Source of the DNA: ZLKRG08 sp046048895
GTDB taxonomy: Bacteria; Actinomycetota; Actinomycetes; Nanopelagicales; Nanopelagicaceae
Direction: 5' to 3'
Length of the DNA: 64,000 nucleotides
Assembly (NCBI GenBank): GCA_046048895.1
Contig: JBJOFF010000001.1
Location: 62,001 to 126,000 of the forward strand
The notes beneath the pieces were generated by a model. That model did not search any database, was not told the origin of the DNA, and saw only the letters and a program-made list of their open reading frames with translations. Shown here one piece after another: positions 34,100-43,079 of this stretch; position 1 is the first letter of the stretch, and each line of letters starts with the position of its first letter. The position numbers and the translations under genes were made by a program.

Positions 34100-35326
34100 T
34101 TACTTGGTGTCGATTGCAGCCTGTGCTGCAGCAATTGCCTTGCGTAGGAAATCACCAGGTGTACCGGTGTACTTACCTGCAAGGATTGCAGCTTCTGCTG
34201 ATCCAACCTTTGACCACACTGTATCCATGAATACGAATGAAGGCATTGGATAAGCATTTACGCCTGCCTTACCGAATGCAGCAAGGTTCTTATCTGACAT
34301 TGCATTTAGTGCAGCTTGGTTAACAGGAATGTTATTTCCTGCCTTGTTCAGTGCAAGCTGGAATGCAGATGATCCAACGTAACGTAGAACCTTTCCAACT
34401 GAAACTGCATTTGGCTGACCTGCAACCTTTGATGACATCCAGTATCCATAAACACCTGAGAACTGGTGAACGGTCTTGCCGCCAGCTGAAGGAATGTTTG
34501 CGATGCCCATTTCAGAAGCCTTTAATGGCTTTGCAGAGCAACCTGAGATGGTGTCCTGACCATGGTTGTACATCCATGGACCAGAGATGATGTACGCACC
34601 CTTTTGCAGAGTACATGCTGACTGATCCCATCCATCAGCTGGACGGATGATCTTCTTTGCATCTCCAACTAAGAAGTTAGCGTATGCATCAGAACCTGCT
34701 GCACCATAACCAAGTGTTGAGGTCCAACCTGACTTATCACGTGTGAAAAGTGTTAGACCGAAAGATGATGCAACTGATGACCAGTGGTATGGATCGCCAT
34801 TTGTTAGGTCGCGAGTAATCGCAAGACCATTTGTTGAGTTAACAAGATCCATGAATGACTTACCGGTTGGATCTGTTGCATCGCGCTTATTCCAGATAAG
34901 TGCAATGTTCTCTGAATAGATTGGCATACCGTAAAGCTTGCCGCCTACTGTGAAACCTGACTTTGTTGCTGATGAGAATGAAGCTGATAGACCACCAAGT
35001 GCAACTGGTGCAACTACACCAGCTCCAACTAACTGACCTGTCCAGTCGTGAGCGCCAACCATTAGGTCTGGGCCCTTTCCATCTGGAACAGCCTTGATGA
35101 ATTCATCGCGAACGTTCTTCTTGTAAACAGTGTTGATGGTGATGCCTTGTGTCTTTGCCCAAGCGTTAAGAATTGGAGCTTGGTTGTCAGACTTAGCATC
35201 ATTTGCACCTGACCAAATTGTTACGGTACGTGCAGCTGAAGCAGCTTGTGAAGGAGCTGCAACAAATGCACCAGCTGCGGTAGCTACTGCTACTGCAACT
35301 GCTAGACCACGCATGCGTAGTTTCAT
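34100..35326 (-). CDS. Extracellular maltose/maltodextrin-type solute-binding protein
   Basis: 408 residues of the type-1 sugar-binding family. Sec signal peptide: basic start MKLRMR, Ala/Val-rich core, then AAPSQAASAA cleavage region. The mature protein begins TVTIWSGANDAKSDNQAPILNAW and contains the family segments 'GPDLMVGAHDWTGQL' and 'GKLYGMPIYSENIALIWNK'. No lipobox cysteine is present, unusual for a monoderm binding protein, which normally needs a lipid anchor. Transcribed before the two permeases. Confidence 0.9.
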   Translation of the reverse strand: MKLRMRGLAVAVAVATAAGAFVAAPSQAASAARTVTIWSGANDAKSDNQAPILNAWAKTQGITINTVYKKNVRDEFIKAVPDGKGPDLMVGAHDWTGQLVGAGVVAPVALGGLSASFSSATKSGFTVGGKLYGMPIYSENIALIWNKRDATDPTGKSFMDLVNSTNGLAITRDLTNGDPYHWSSVASSFGLTLFTRDKSGWTSTLGYGAAGSDAYANFLVGDAKKIIRPADGWDQSACTLQKGAYIISGPWMYNHGQDTISGCSAKPLKASEMGIANIPSAGGKTVHQFSGVYGYWMSSKVAGQPNAVSVGKVLRYVGSSAFQLALNKAGNNIPVNQAALNAMSDKNLAAFGKAGVNAYPMPSFVFMDTVWSKVGSAEAAILAGKYTGTPGDFLRKAIAAAQAAIDTK

Positions 35327-35807
35327 TTATTGCCTTTCGAGTAATTTTTCGAGGTTTAAATTTTCTTCGACCTAAGTGAATTTGAGAGCCCGTACTTATA
35401 TATACGTATTTATATAAGTAAGTCGACGTTAATCGACGTTAATCGATACCAATCGAAGTTAATCAACTAGATTCTTCTCTAGAAGATTAGAACTTTGACC
35501 CTCTCAACTTTCTTATGCCGAAGATTGAGAGAAGCCTAAAAGCCACGGGAAATGGGACTCAACCTGAAATGGTCATTTGAGGTCATTGTTATCAAGGCGT
35601 TGTAAATGGCTGAAAGATTTGTAACCTCTGTAACAAGTTGAGCGTAGGACCCGTTAGAATTGAGGGCTTGGGCGAAATAGCCAAGACTTGCAGGGAAGTA
35701 AAGCGCTCGCAGGAGCGTTGAATCGAGTAGCAAGTGTAAAAATTAAGAAAAACTAAATAGTGGGAAGAATGCTTTCCACCCAGTCCAATCAGAACGTGAA
35801 TGGCATT
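35327..35807. promoter_or_regulatory. Intergenic region between the binding-protein gene and tmRNA
   Basis: Near the binding-protein gene lie an AT-rich near-palindrome (ACTTATATATACG...TATATAAGT, about 35393-35420) and four 10-bp direct repeats. Near tmRNA, hairpins CTTGG/CCAAG (about 35668-35684) and a nested pair ACTTGC/GCAAGT enclosing GCGCTC/GAGCGT (35686-35735) precede the RNA start. The promoters of both genes must be here, but I cannot place clear -35/-10 boxes. No coding region is convincing. Confidence 0.5.
35423..35462. repeat. Four 10-bp direct repeats upstream of the sugar-binding protein gene
   Basis: Units TCGACGTTAA, TCGACGTTAA, TCGATACCAA, TCGAAGTTAA and a degenerate fifth TCAAC. 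A period of 10 bp places each unit on the same face of the helix, as for an array of regulator-binding sites. Confidence 0.65.
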
Positions 35808-36176
35808 GGGGGTGAACGGTCTCGACTTTGGATGTTGGGGCAGGGGAAGCGGGCCGAGGAAGCTGGGATGATCTCGTTAACCAAAAACTCAGCAAACAAA
35901 ATAAACGGCAGTACAAACACTGCTGAGCTTCGCCTAGCTGCATAAGCTAGCCCCAAGCTCCGTTAGCCCGAACATGCTCTTGGTTCGGAATCTAGCGTCG
36001 ACTAAAGAGCTCCTCCGTTAACAATTTTGCAGGTGTTAATGGGAATTTAACTGCAAATGAGTTTGTCGAAGACTGGTGTGTATGAGCTTCGGAACTGAGA
36101 AAACGTTAAACACACTACGCCCGTAGAAGCCCTGTTTTAGTACCAGAGGACCCGGGTTCAATTCCCGGCACCTCCA
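35808..36176 (+). ncRNA. ssrA: Transfer-messenger RNA (tmRNA)
   Basis: The 5' GGGGGTGAACGGTCTCGAC and 3' GACCCGGGTTCAATTCCCGG...CACCTCCA ends form the tRNA-like domain: acceptor GGGGGTG pairs with CACCTCC (one G-U), and the T arm carries GGTTCAATTCC. The tag reading frame is 35892-35945 and encodes ANKINGSTNTAELRLAA, then TAA; the LAA end is the usual protease signal. The CCA end is not encoded (CAA follows the discriminator base). It rescues stalled ribosomes with SmpB. Confidence 0.96.
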
Positions 36177-36303
36177 CAAAGCATCACTTAACGTGGAACC
36201 CCGCACCAATGAATGTTTTCTTTGGTCCGGACACCTCCGCAAAGCATCACTTAACGTGGAACCCCGCACCAATGAATGTTTTCTTTGGTCCGGACACCTC
36301 CAC
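36169..36303 (+). repeat. 63-bp tandem duplication starting at the tmRNA 3' end
   Basis: Unit 1 (36169-36231) and unit 2 (36232-36294) are identical except one base (CACCTCCA versus CACCTCCG), followed by a third start CACCTCCAC at 36295. Each unit begins with the tmRNA acceptor strand CACCTCC and contains ACCAA...TTGGT arms. The pattern looks like repeated duplication or an attachment-site scar at the tmRNA terminus. Confidence 0.8.
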
Positions 36304-36344
36304 TTATCTTTACTTAATAATCAAAAATTCGCGAGAAAGAAAAA

Positions 36345-37088
36345 ATGAAAACCAGCAACAAAAGACGATTAATAGCAATTGCACTTCTAGCGATTGTTCC
36401 TATCGTCCTGCCGGTTTCATTACCAATTTCAATTTCCTCTAACTCATATTCAATCGCAGAAACTGCGGTTGCGGCATCTGCAAAATCAAAGTTAATCAAC
36501 TTCTCTGACGTTGATGCGCTGACATTTAAATCAACTTCGGTAACTTTTAATAAGAAGGCGAAGAAGTTGGCATCTACGGAACCAATCACGATTCGCTTTG
36601 AGAATAAGAGCGTTTCAATTAAAGCTGGTTGCAACACTATGAACGGCGCAGCAACCCTTACTAAAGGCATTTTGAAGTTAAAGAATTTGGCCAGCACCCG
36701 AATGGCTTGCAGCACCGCACTAATGAACCAAGATTCTTGGCTAGCTAAGGTTTTTACCGCCAATCCAAAGATCACCAAGTCAGGGGATCAATTGACCATG
36801 ACTTCAGGCAAGTATGTAATTAAGTTTAAGCTGTATGAGACCTATGGTTATGCAGATACCCCACTAGGTGATGAGAATTCTGAAGCGCTAGTTAAAGCGA
36901 CTTGCGAAAAGTTGGTTGCAGCTAAGGCAACTGAAAGCCAAGCTCAATTTGAAGCTGAGCAGAATGCACTAATTTTCCGAGTTACATCTCGCGAAGGCGA
37001 GGATTTCGCGGTGACAATGGATTACCGAGTAAATCGTATGAATGTAAAGATTTTGGGCGGAGTAGTTGTGGAGTGCACGCAGGGCTAA
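36345..37088 (+). CDS. Secreted META-domain (HslJ-like) protein
   Basis: 247 residues. A basic N-terminus and long hydrophobic core (LIAIALLAIVPIVLPVSLPI) form a signal peptide or anchor. The META-type core is 'KAGCNTMNGAATLTKGILKLKNLASTRMACS', followed by a second region (~165-247) of unknown kind with two cysteines. META proteins are linked to envelope stress or heat resistance in other bacteria; the role here is not evident. Confidence 0.75.
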   Translation: MKTSNKRRLIAIALLAIVPIVLPVSLPISISSNSYSIAETAVAASAKSKLINFSDVDALTFKSTSVTFNKKAKKLASTEPITIRFENKSVSIKAGCNTMNGAATLTKGILKLKNLASTRMACSTALMNQDSWLAKVFTANPKITKSGDQLTMTSGKYVIKFKLYETYGYADTPLGDENSEALVKATCEKLVAAKATESQAQFEAEQNALIFRVTSREGEDFAVTMDYRVNRMNVKILGGVVVECTQG

Positions 37089-37106
37089 TTCACTGCTAAT
37101 TCAAGG

Positions 37107-37433
37107 CTAATTACTTGCGCTATCCCAACCGTAGGAATCGATTACTTCAGTAATTTCAACTGAGTAGTTCTCGTAAAAATGGCTCTTTGCTAATTTTTTA
37201 GCATCCATATGTTCCGCATCTTTGCGCCATGCATTTATGGCTTCAAGTGATTCGAAATATGCGACGGTAACACCTTCTCTGGTTTCAGGATGACGAATTC
37301 CAAAGTGCTTTAAATAGCCAGGGAGTGTTTTGATTTTCTCCTCTAGGGCGTCATTATGCTCGTAATAAAGTTCGGAATTTGAATCTTGACGTTTAGATCG
37401 AAAAATCACTGCATAGAGTTTGGACTGGGTCAT
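37107..37433 (-). CDS. Antibiotic-biosynthesis-monooxygenase-like (ABM) domain protein
   Basis: 108 residues of the dimeric alpha-beta barrel fold: 'YAVIFRSKR', 'LEEKIKTLPGYLKHFGIRHPETREGVTVAYFESLEAINAWRKDAEHMDAKKLAKSHFYENYSVEIT'. Proteins of this type act on small aromatic or haem-like compounds or have no known activity. Its upstream region (37471-37526) holds two copies of TTTAATTTAATCTCATT and further AATCTCATT repeats. Confidence 0.78.
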   Translation of the reverse strand: MTQSKLYAVIFRSKRQDSNSELYYEHNDALEEKIKTLPGYLKHFGIRHPETREGVTVAYFESLEAINAWRKDAEHMDAKKLAKSHFYENYSVEITEVIDSYGWDSASN

Positions 37434-37470
37434 TTATAATTCTTTCGTTTTTGCATTATCTGAAATATTA

Positions 37471-37526
37471 TTTAATTTAATCTCATTTAAAATCTCATTG
37501 AAAATCTCATTTAATTTAATCTCATT
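37471..37526. repeat. AT-rich direct repeats upstream of the ABM gene
   Basis: TTTAATTTAATCTCATT occurs at 37471-37487 and 37510-37526, with two further AATCTCATT cores between. It may be a low-complexity spacer or binding array. Confidence 0.6.
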
Positions 37527-37538
37527 AATATCGTGTAT

Positions 37539-37910
37539 TTAGTCCGAATCTGATTCCTGCGAATCATCTAAATTTTTCGAAGTGAGCCCTCTTCCTAAAT
37601 AATCCTTACCAGTCGCCACCGCTTCCATTTTGATCTTATGCTTTAAAACTTTAGTTTCAAAGAGCAGCGCGGCAATTGAGGTGACCACGCTAAATGCGCC
37701 AATCAATCTAGGGAATGCGGGGATATCTGAACCTAGCGCTAATTGATAGCCAAATAAAATTCCCACTAAAGATAAGAGCGCAACAGTGATAGTGCGGAAA
37801 ATTCGAATTGACCTTGGCTTGTCAGGCAAAAAGGTGAGCAAAAGTGCAACTGGCCCACCGAGTAGCGAAGTGAAAAGAACGATTGCTACTACAAGTGCTA
37901 AAGATTCCAT
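37539..37910 (-). CDS. Small membrane protein, unknown
   Basis: 123 residues with three hydrophobic helices (~5-25, ~38-58, ~68-86) and an acidic C-terminal tail (NLDDSQESDSD). No recognised family. The stop is followed by the AT-rich repeat region. Confidence 0.65.
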   Translation of the reverse strand: MESLALVVAIVLFTSLLGGPVALLLTFLPDKPRSIRIFRTITVALLSLVGILFGYQLALGSDIPAFPRLIGAFSVVTSIAALLFETKVLKHKIKMEAVATGKDYLGRGLTSKNLDDSQESDSD

Positions 37911-37974
37911 TTTGCCTCAATCCCTAAAACTTGGGTCATTTCCCAATTCTTCGATACTACTTCAACTCTAGCGG

Positions 37975-38622
37975 TTAATTCTTGGTTGCTGCGAATAGTG
38001 CCATATCGACCTGAGTGCCATCTGGACGAGTGGAGTATTTCTTCATAATTCCCTCAAATTCATAACCTGCATTAATTAGTAACTTCTTCGATGGCTCATT
38101 CGCGACATTAACGATGCCATCAATGCGATTAAAGCCCATGGTCATTAGCCCATATTCCGTAATTATTGAAGCGGCGTTGGTACCCACATGTATTCCTCGT
38201 GATTCTTTAGTTAACCAATAACCAATTTCGGCGCGATGATTTGGAATATCGATGGTGTGCAGCGAGATTAAACCTGCAAATCCATTTGAATAAGGATAAG
38301 TTTTGGCTTGATAGCTTTCGCGAGAGCCTTTTCTCATTTCACCGATGTTGTTTGGAAACTCTTTGCTTTCAAAGTTATTTACCAGGCGGCTATCTTCAAT
38401 GGCAAAGTAAAGCTGTGTCTTATTTGCATGGGAAGCCGCCGCTTTATTATGTGCAAGATCAATCGCTAAATCAATCGGGTAATCGGCAGGCAGAGTCGTG
38501 AACTTTGGTATCTCAGGGTCTTGCACACCTTTGTAAATATCTTCTACATCAGATGGTTTAACAGGGCGAAGCGTGGTGGTACCAACTGTAAGTGTTGGAA
38601 TTTCTTCTGGCCACCAAATCAT
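37975..38622 (-). CDS. GNAT-family N-acetyltransferase (RimJ/RimL-like)
   Basis: 215 residues. 'LRPVKPSDVEDIYKGVQDPEI' start, 'AEIGYWLTKESRGIHVGTNAASIITEYGLMTMGFNRIDGIVNVANEPSKKLLINAGYEFEGIMKKY' with the acetyl-CoA-binding region (R-G-I-H-V-G-T) and the 'N-x-x-S-x-x-L-x-x-x-G-F/Y' motif of the RimJ/RimL group. The target may be a protein N-terminus or small molecule. An insertion of about 40 residues (~75-115) precedes the core. Confidence 0.82.
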   Translation of the reverse strand: MIWWPEEIPTLTVGTTTLRPVKPSDVEDIYKGVQDPEIPKFTTLPADYPIDLAIDLAHNKAAASHANKTQLYFAIEDSRLVNNFESKEFPNNIGEMRKGSRESYQAKTYPYSNGFAGLISLHTIDIPNHRAEIGYWLTKESRGIHVGTNAASIITEYGLMTMGFNRIDGIVNVANEPSKKLLINAGYEFEGIMKKYSTRPDGTQVDMALFAATKN

Positions 38623-38734
38623 TGGGCGAGTTTAATGCTCATCTCCATAAAATTGATACAGAGTTATTTCTATTAGCCTGAATTTACTTTCTCAATCAGA
38701 CAAATTTGATAATTTAGACGAGAGAGATTTAACT

Positions 38735-40393
38735 TTAAATCACATCCATTACCGGTCTTGCTGGTACAAAGAATTCTTTACCAGCCGGGCTTGTCCAAGT
38801 ACATGCGCCATCACCATGATTTACCACTTTCCATCCATGATGAGTCTTTAAATTATGGTGTCGTCTGCAGAGCGCTCCTAAGTTTTCAGCAGAGGTAGCG
38901 CCACCCTCTTCCCAAGGAATCGTATGATCGAGATCTGCCAAATGTGCAGGTTGTCGACAACCTGGGAATCGACAAGTTCGATCACGAGCAATTAGAAAAT
39001 TTTGTAACTCTTGCGGAGGTTCGTAAGTTTCGCGACCATAATCAAGCAAGACTCCCGTAACCGGATCTGTTACAAATCGTTTCCAGCGTCCATCCGAAGC
39101 AATTTGGCGCGCAATATTTGCTGGAATTGGTCCGTAGCCAGCAAGTTGGCCTGGATTATCCGCAAGACCCAGAGCTGTTGGTAGATCAATAGTTACATTG
39201 ATAGTTGGACGACGATTATGTCGAGTAATTACGGTGCCGCTTACCTTTAATGCGGCATCAGCTGCGCGCATCGCAAAAACAAATGCATCTGCGCGTCGCA
39301 TCTCTTTCTCTGCGCTGCTTGCAGCCAAATGTGCTCGTTCTAATGAGGCTAGCGCAACTGTGTTATCTGCATTTAGCGCTTTGCATTCATCCCGGCAGCT
39401 ATCTGAGCAGCCATGAACACATATAGGCAATTCAGAAATATTGCATGAAGCAATATCAGAGTGAGGATTATTAGATGTAGAAAAATCGGAACCATCTACA
39501 TTTATTGATGATTTAATATTGTCTAATTTACTTTGCTTTGTGCGATCGAATTCCGCAAAATACTTTTGCTGGCAGTTTTTAATGCAATTGTGGCTGCTAC
39601 TAAATTTCACTACGTTCAGCATCGTTTCGCGATGATCTGACCACATTTTATCGGCGTAGTCATTAATGACTTGATCAATTAATTGTGCATCTTCTATTTT
39701 AAGCGTCGCTAGAACTGTACCTAAACCATTCTCTTCAGGATAAAAACGTACATTTCGAGTTTCACGATTTAAATCAAAATCTTTCTGAAATAAGTCAGGT
39801 GCCAGAGTTGCAAAAGTAGTTTTTAATTTTCTAGCGACCTGGCTTGGTGTATGAAATTCGGCATGGGCAAGTGCAATCTTTTCGATTTCCTGCACCGCTT
39901 CTTGAGATAAACCGGCGCGAAGTGCAACTGCAGTCTCACGAGCAATCACAGTGGCGGTCTGGGTATGAATTTCACCAGAATTTAAGGCGCTAACGGTCGC
40001 AGGTAGATTATTAAATAGAGTCCGCGCGACATCTATTTTCTGTTGCGAAGTGGATGGAGATAGGCGCATTGCAGTTGAGACATCTTCGCGCCCCTCTTGA
40101 TCAACATCGAATTCGCCAGCTTTCTCTTGATAATGAGTCCCAGATACAAAGAGCATCGCCTCTTGCTCTTGAAAAGCGACCCATCCGCTCTGACGCTGCC
40201 AACATTTCAGGTAATCGATGCGATCAGCAGGGGATAAATCAGATTTATCAATCGCTAAGAGGGCGCTCATTACATCTGGCCCAGGTTTTTCCGACAAGAG
40301 TTGTGAAATCAATTCATTACGTGGACGGCCGTCGTAATCCAAGTGCTGGTCGCCAATTAGCGCACTTGCCGGTTGGATTACTTTTTGGAACAT
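38735..40393 (-). CDS. DUF222/HNH endonuclease domain protein
   Basis: 552 residues. N-terminal DUF222 helical region and C-terminal HNH nuclease motif: 'CRFPGCRQPAHLADLDHTIPWEEGGATSAENLGALCRRHHNLKTHHGW', with two C-x(n)-C zinc pairs and the catalytic D-H. This family is multicopy in many actinobacteria and thought to be mobile or defence-related; the function is unproven. A Cys-rich insert (~270-345: CIKNCQQKYF, CVHGCSDSCRDECK) lies in the middle and is not typical. Confidence 0.85.
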   Translation of the reverse strand: MFQKVIQPASALIGDQHLDYDGRPRNELISQLLSEKPGPDVMSALLAIDKSDLSPADRIDYLKCWQRQSGWVAFQEQEAMLFVSGTHYQEKAGEFDVDQEGREDVSTAMRLSPSTSQQKIDVARTLFNNLPATVSALNSGEIHTQTATVIARETAVALRAGLSQEAVQEIEKIALAHAEFHTPSQVARKLKTTFATLAPDLFQKDFDLNRETRNVRFYPEENGLGTVLATLKIEDAQLIDQVINDYADKMWSDHRETMLNVVKFSSSHNCIKNCQQKYFAEFDRTKQSKLDNIKSSINVDGSDFSTSNNPHSDIASCNISELPICVHGCSDSCRDECKALNADNTVALASLERAHLAASSAEKEMRRADAFVFAMRAADAALKVSGTVITRHNRRPTINVTIDLPTALGLADNPGQLAGYGPIPANIARQIASDGRWKRFVTDPVTGVLLDYGRETYEPPQELQNFLIARDRTCRFPGCRQPAHLADLDHTIPWEEGGATSAENLGALCRRHHNLKTHHGWKVVNHGDGACTWTSPAGKEFFVPARPVMDVI

Positions 40394-40556
40394 GCGCCAA
40401 TTCTTAGCGCCACCACCGACAAATATTCTGAAATTTCGCTACTTATCCACCGATGCCGCGCCGCAAAAGTATGATTTTTTGAGCCGCAACTGTTGAAAAC
40501 CTGTTGATAACCTTTTTGCCTGCCTGACTTGCAAAAGAGTTTCGAATTAAATTCGG

Positions 40557-41282
40557 TTAAAGCTTCGCAGTTTCAAATGAGCGATCGTGACGATCAATTA
40601 CCAACAACGAATGATTTGGAATATTGTGCCAACCATCTTGTGGCCAACCGCTAGATGCAACCACGATTGCATGATCATCTTCGCGATAATGTAAATCGTA
40701 ATAATCTTCGCCGCCAAAATCTGGTCGCTTAGCATTATCGTGTTCGCAAATCACAATCATTTTTGTTGGTGACATCAACATCGCATTGATGCTGGAATAT
40801 GAAGCGTGCTCTTTAATAATTTTTACCGCAGCTTTAACACCTGGCACTAAACCAAGTTCCTCAATCTTCTGAACTACTAGTAAGAAGTAACGCTCTGAAT
40901 CAGTAGTGCCCGCGGCCTCTTTCAAATAACGTGGCGCAATAAATTCATCTAGCGAACTTGGTGGATTAATCGAACCGTTATGAGTGAATGAGTACTTACC
41001 AAAATGAAATGGGTGTGCATTTGCTTTATTAACTGGCAACCCAGATGTTGCCCAACGCAAATGAAGTAGCGATCCGTCGGTCTTGGTTCGTTTAATAACA
41101 TCCATGAAATCGGGGCTCTTTACAGCGCAGGTAGCTTCTTTCACTACCTCGCCACTTTTATCAGTGATGCCCCAACCATCGCAATGAATAGCGGAAAGAT
41201 TTACGAAATCTTGGAAATTTTTCCCAACTACGCTTGCGAAATCAGTATCTGAATCAGACACATACCCTAAAAGACGACACAT
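40557..41282 (-). CDS. Class II glutamine amidotransferase (YafJ/EgtC-like)
   Basis: 241 residues starting MCRLLGY, with Cys2 as the N-terminal nucleophile, then 'HCDGWGI', 'LLHLRWATSG' and 'NAHPF.....FTHNGSI', the Ntn-hydrolase glutaminase sites. Members cleave gamma-glutamyl amides. Divergent from the APC permease of the gamma-glutamyl amine cluster, so hydrolysis of a gamma-glutamyl intermediate is plausible but inferred from location only. Confidence 0.82.
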   Translation of the reverse strand: MCRLLGYVSDSDTDFASVVGKNFQDFVNLSAIHCDGWGITDKSGEVVKEATCAVKSPDFMDVIKRTKTDGSLLHLRWATSGLPVNKANAHPFHFGKYSFTHNGSINPPSSLDEFIAPRYLKEAAGTTDSERYFLLVVQKIEELGLVPGVKAAVKIIKEHASYSSINAMLMSPTKMIVICEHDNAKRPDFGGEDYYDLHYREDDHAIVVASSGWPQDGWHNIPNHSLLVIDRHDRSFETAKL

Positions 41283-41429
41283 TTCCCCAAAACCCTTTCC
41301 TCTGGGTGCATTCTAGGAGTACAAATGACCATTCGGTGATCGACATCGAATGGTTTGGTTCTGGCATCAGAGTTAACACTCGAGTTCCCATGCTGGGACG
41401 TTGAACAAATTGAACAAAGGAGTTCAAAC

Positions 41430-42947
41430 TTGAGCAATCAGAACGATGCAGATGCAAAACTCCTAGAGTCGCTCGGCTACAAGCAAGAATTTGATCGTCG
41501 CTGGTCAGGCTTCTCTAACTTTGCAATCTCATTCTCAATCATCTCAGTGCTATCCGGATGCTTCACTACATTCGGTCAGGCTTGGAACAACGGTGGACCA
41601 GTTGCGATGTCAATCGGCTGGCCAGTTATTTCAATTTTTATTCTTTTAATTGCACTTGCAATGGCGGAATTAGTTTCTGCAATGCCAACTGCGGGTGGAA
41701 TTTTCTATTGGGCTTTCGCACTCGGTAAACCAATTCATGGCTGGCTCACAGGTTGGCTTAACCTAATCGGTTTGGTCGCGGTGATTGCAGGTGTTGATTA
41801 CGGTTTTGCAACCTTCTTCACCACAACCATGAGTTTATTTAATGATTGGTGGAACCCAACAAATCTAACTCTGGTATTTATGGTCTTCGTAGTTACAGTT
41901 TTGATTCACATCTTGCTAAACATTTACGGCGCAAAAGTTATTCACTTGCTCCAGAACGTAAATGTTTATTGGCACGTATTTGGTGTAGCTGCAATTTTGG
42001 CAATCTTGATCTTCTTGCCAAAGAGCCACCAAACAGCAGAGTGGGTATTCACTACTCGAAATAACAATTCAGGATTCTCAGAGAGCATGTACTGGTTCTA
42101 TGTATTGCCGCTTGGCTTCTTGCTGACACAGTACACAATTACCGGTTTCGATGCATCTGCACACGTTTCTGAAGAGACGGGCGGCGCATCTAAGGCTGCG
42201 GCAAAGGGCATGTGGCAATCAGTTGCATTCTCAGCAGTTGGTGGCTGGTTATTGCTACTTGCATTTCTATTCGCAGCAACCGATGTCGATGCGTTAAATA
42301 AGGCAGGCGGATTCGCTCCGGCGATCTTTGAATCTGCGCTAAGTAGCGGATGGGCACAGATTTTGATGATCATTACCTGCGTTGGCCAATTCTTCTGCGG
42401 TATGTCTTGCGTTACTGCAGCATCACGTATGTTGTTCGCATTCTCTCGCGACCGCGCGGTCCCAGGACATCAGTACTGGACCAGACTTGATGGCAACCGC
42501 AATCCATCACATGCAGCGTTTGGTGTGGGTATCTTCGCAATGATCCTTACCCTTCCAGCGCTTTGGGCGCCAGAAGGCACAGTGGTTCCAATTGCGTTCT
42601 TCGCAGTTACTTCAGTAACTGTGCTTGGACTCTTCCTCTCATTCATGATTCCAATTTATCTACGTTGGAAGCAGGGCGATCATTTCCAAGCAGGTTCATG
42701 GAACTTAGGCAAGCACTACAAGTGGATCAATCCAATTGCTGTAATTGAAATTATTTTGATTTCAATTGTGCTCTGCTTACCAACCACACCAGCAGGCGTG
42801 CCAGGTAACGAGAACTTCACCTGGCTTGCAGTCCAGTACGCACCAATTGCATTGGTAGTAATCATGGGCAGCGCGCTAATTTGGTGGAAAGTCAGCGCGC
42901 ATAAGTGGTTTAAAGCGCCAGAACATCAGGCTCGTCTGACCAAGTAA
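41430..42947 (+). CDS. APC-family amino acid/amine permease
   Basis: 505 residues, twelve helices. 'RRWSGFSNFAISFSIISVLSGCFTTFGQAWNNGGPVAMSIGWPV' and 'GFDASAHVSEETGGASKAAAKGMW' are typical of the bacterial GABA/choline-type APC permeases. Start TTG 41430 is chosen for its AAAGGAG site 8 nt upstream; upstream codons lack one. It lies at the head of an amine catabolism cluster and probably imports the amine. A hairpin terminator follows. Confidence 0.9.
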   Translation: MSNQNDADAKLLESLGYKQEFDRRWSGFSNFAISFSIISVLSGCFTTFGQAWNNGGPVAMSIGWPVISIFILLIALAMAELVSAMPTAGGIFYWAFALGKPIHGWLTGWLNLIGLVAVIAGVDYGFATFFTTTMSLFNDWWNPTNLTLVFMVFVVTVLIHILLNIYGAKVIHLLQNVNVYWHVFGVAAILAILIFLPKSHQTAEWVFTTRNNNSGFSESMYWFYVLPLGFLLTQYTITGFDASAHVSEETGGASKAAAKGMWQSVAFSAVGGWLLLLAFLFAATDVDALNKAGGFAPAIFESALSSGWAQILMIITCVGQFFCGMSCVTAASRMLFAFSRDRAVPGHQYWTRLDGNRNPSHAAFGVGIFAMILTLPALWAPEGTVVPIAFFAVTSVTVLGLFLSFMIPIYLRWKQGDHFQAGSWNLGKHYKWINPIAVIEIILISIVLCLPTTPAGVPGNENFTWLAVQYAPIALVVIMGSALIWWKVSAHKWFKAPEHQARLTK

Positions 42948-42984
42948 AAAAGTGAAAGCACAAATTAATAAAAATTAAATAAAA

Positions 42985-43029
42985 AGAGGGGCTTCCGTCG
43001 CAAAAATCCATTGCGGCGGAGGCCCCTCT
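42985..43029 (+). terminator. Hairpin after the APC permease gene
   Basis: AGAGGGGCTTCCGTCGC pairs with GCGGCGGAGGCCCCTCT (17 positions, with G-U pairs) around an 11-nt loop; only a weak T-rich tail follows. Confidence 0.7.
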
Positions 43030-43079
43030 CTATTACTTTAGTTCAAGCTTATTTGGATGAAAAGATTGGGGTTTTCAAA

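Noticed and set aside
35536..35733. 65-codon minus-strand frame before tmRNA
   Set aside because: Lies in the hairpin-rich tmRNA upstream region, with no ribosome-binding site or recognisable homology.
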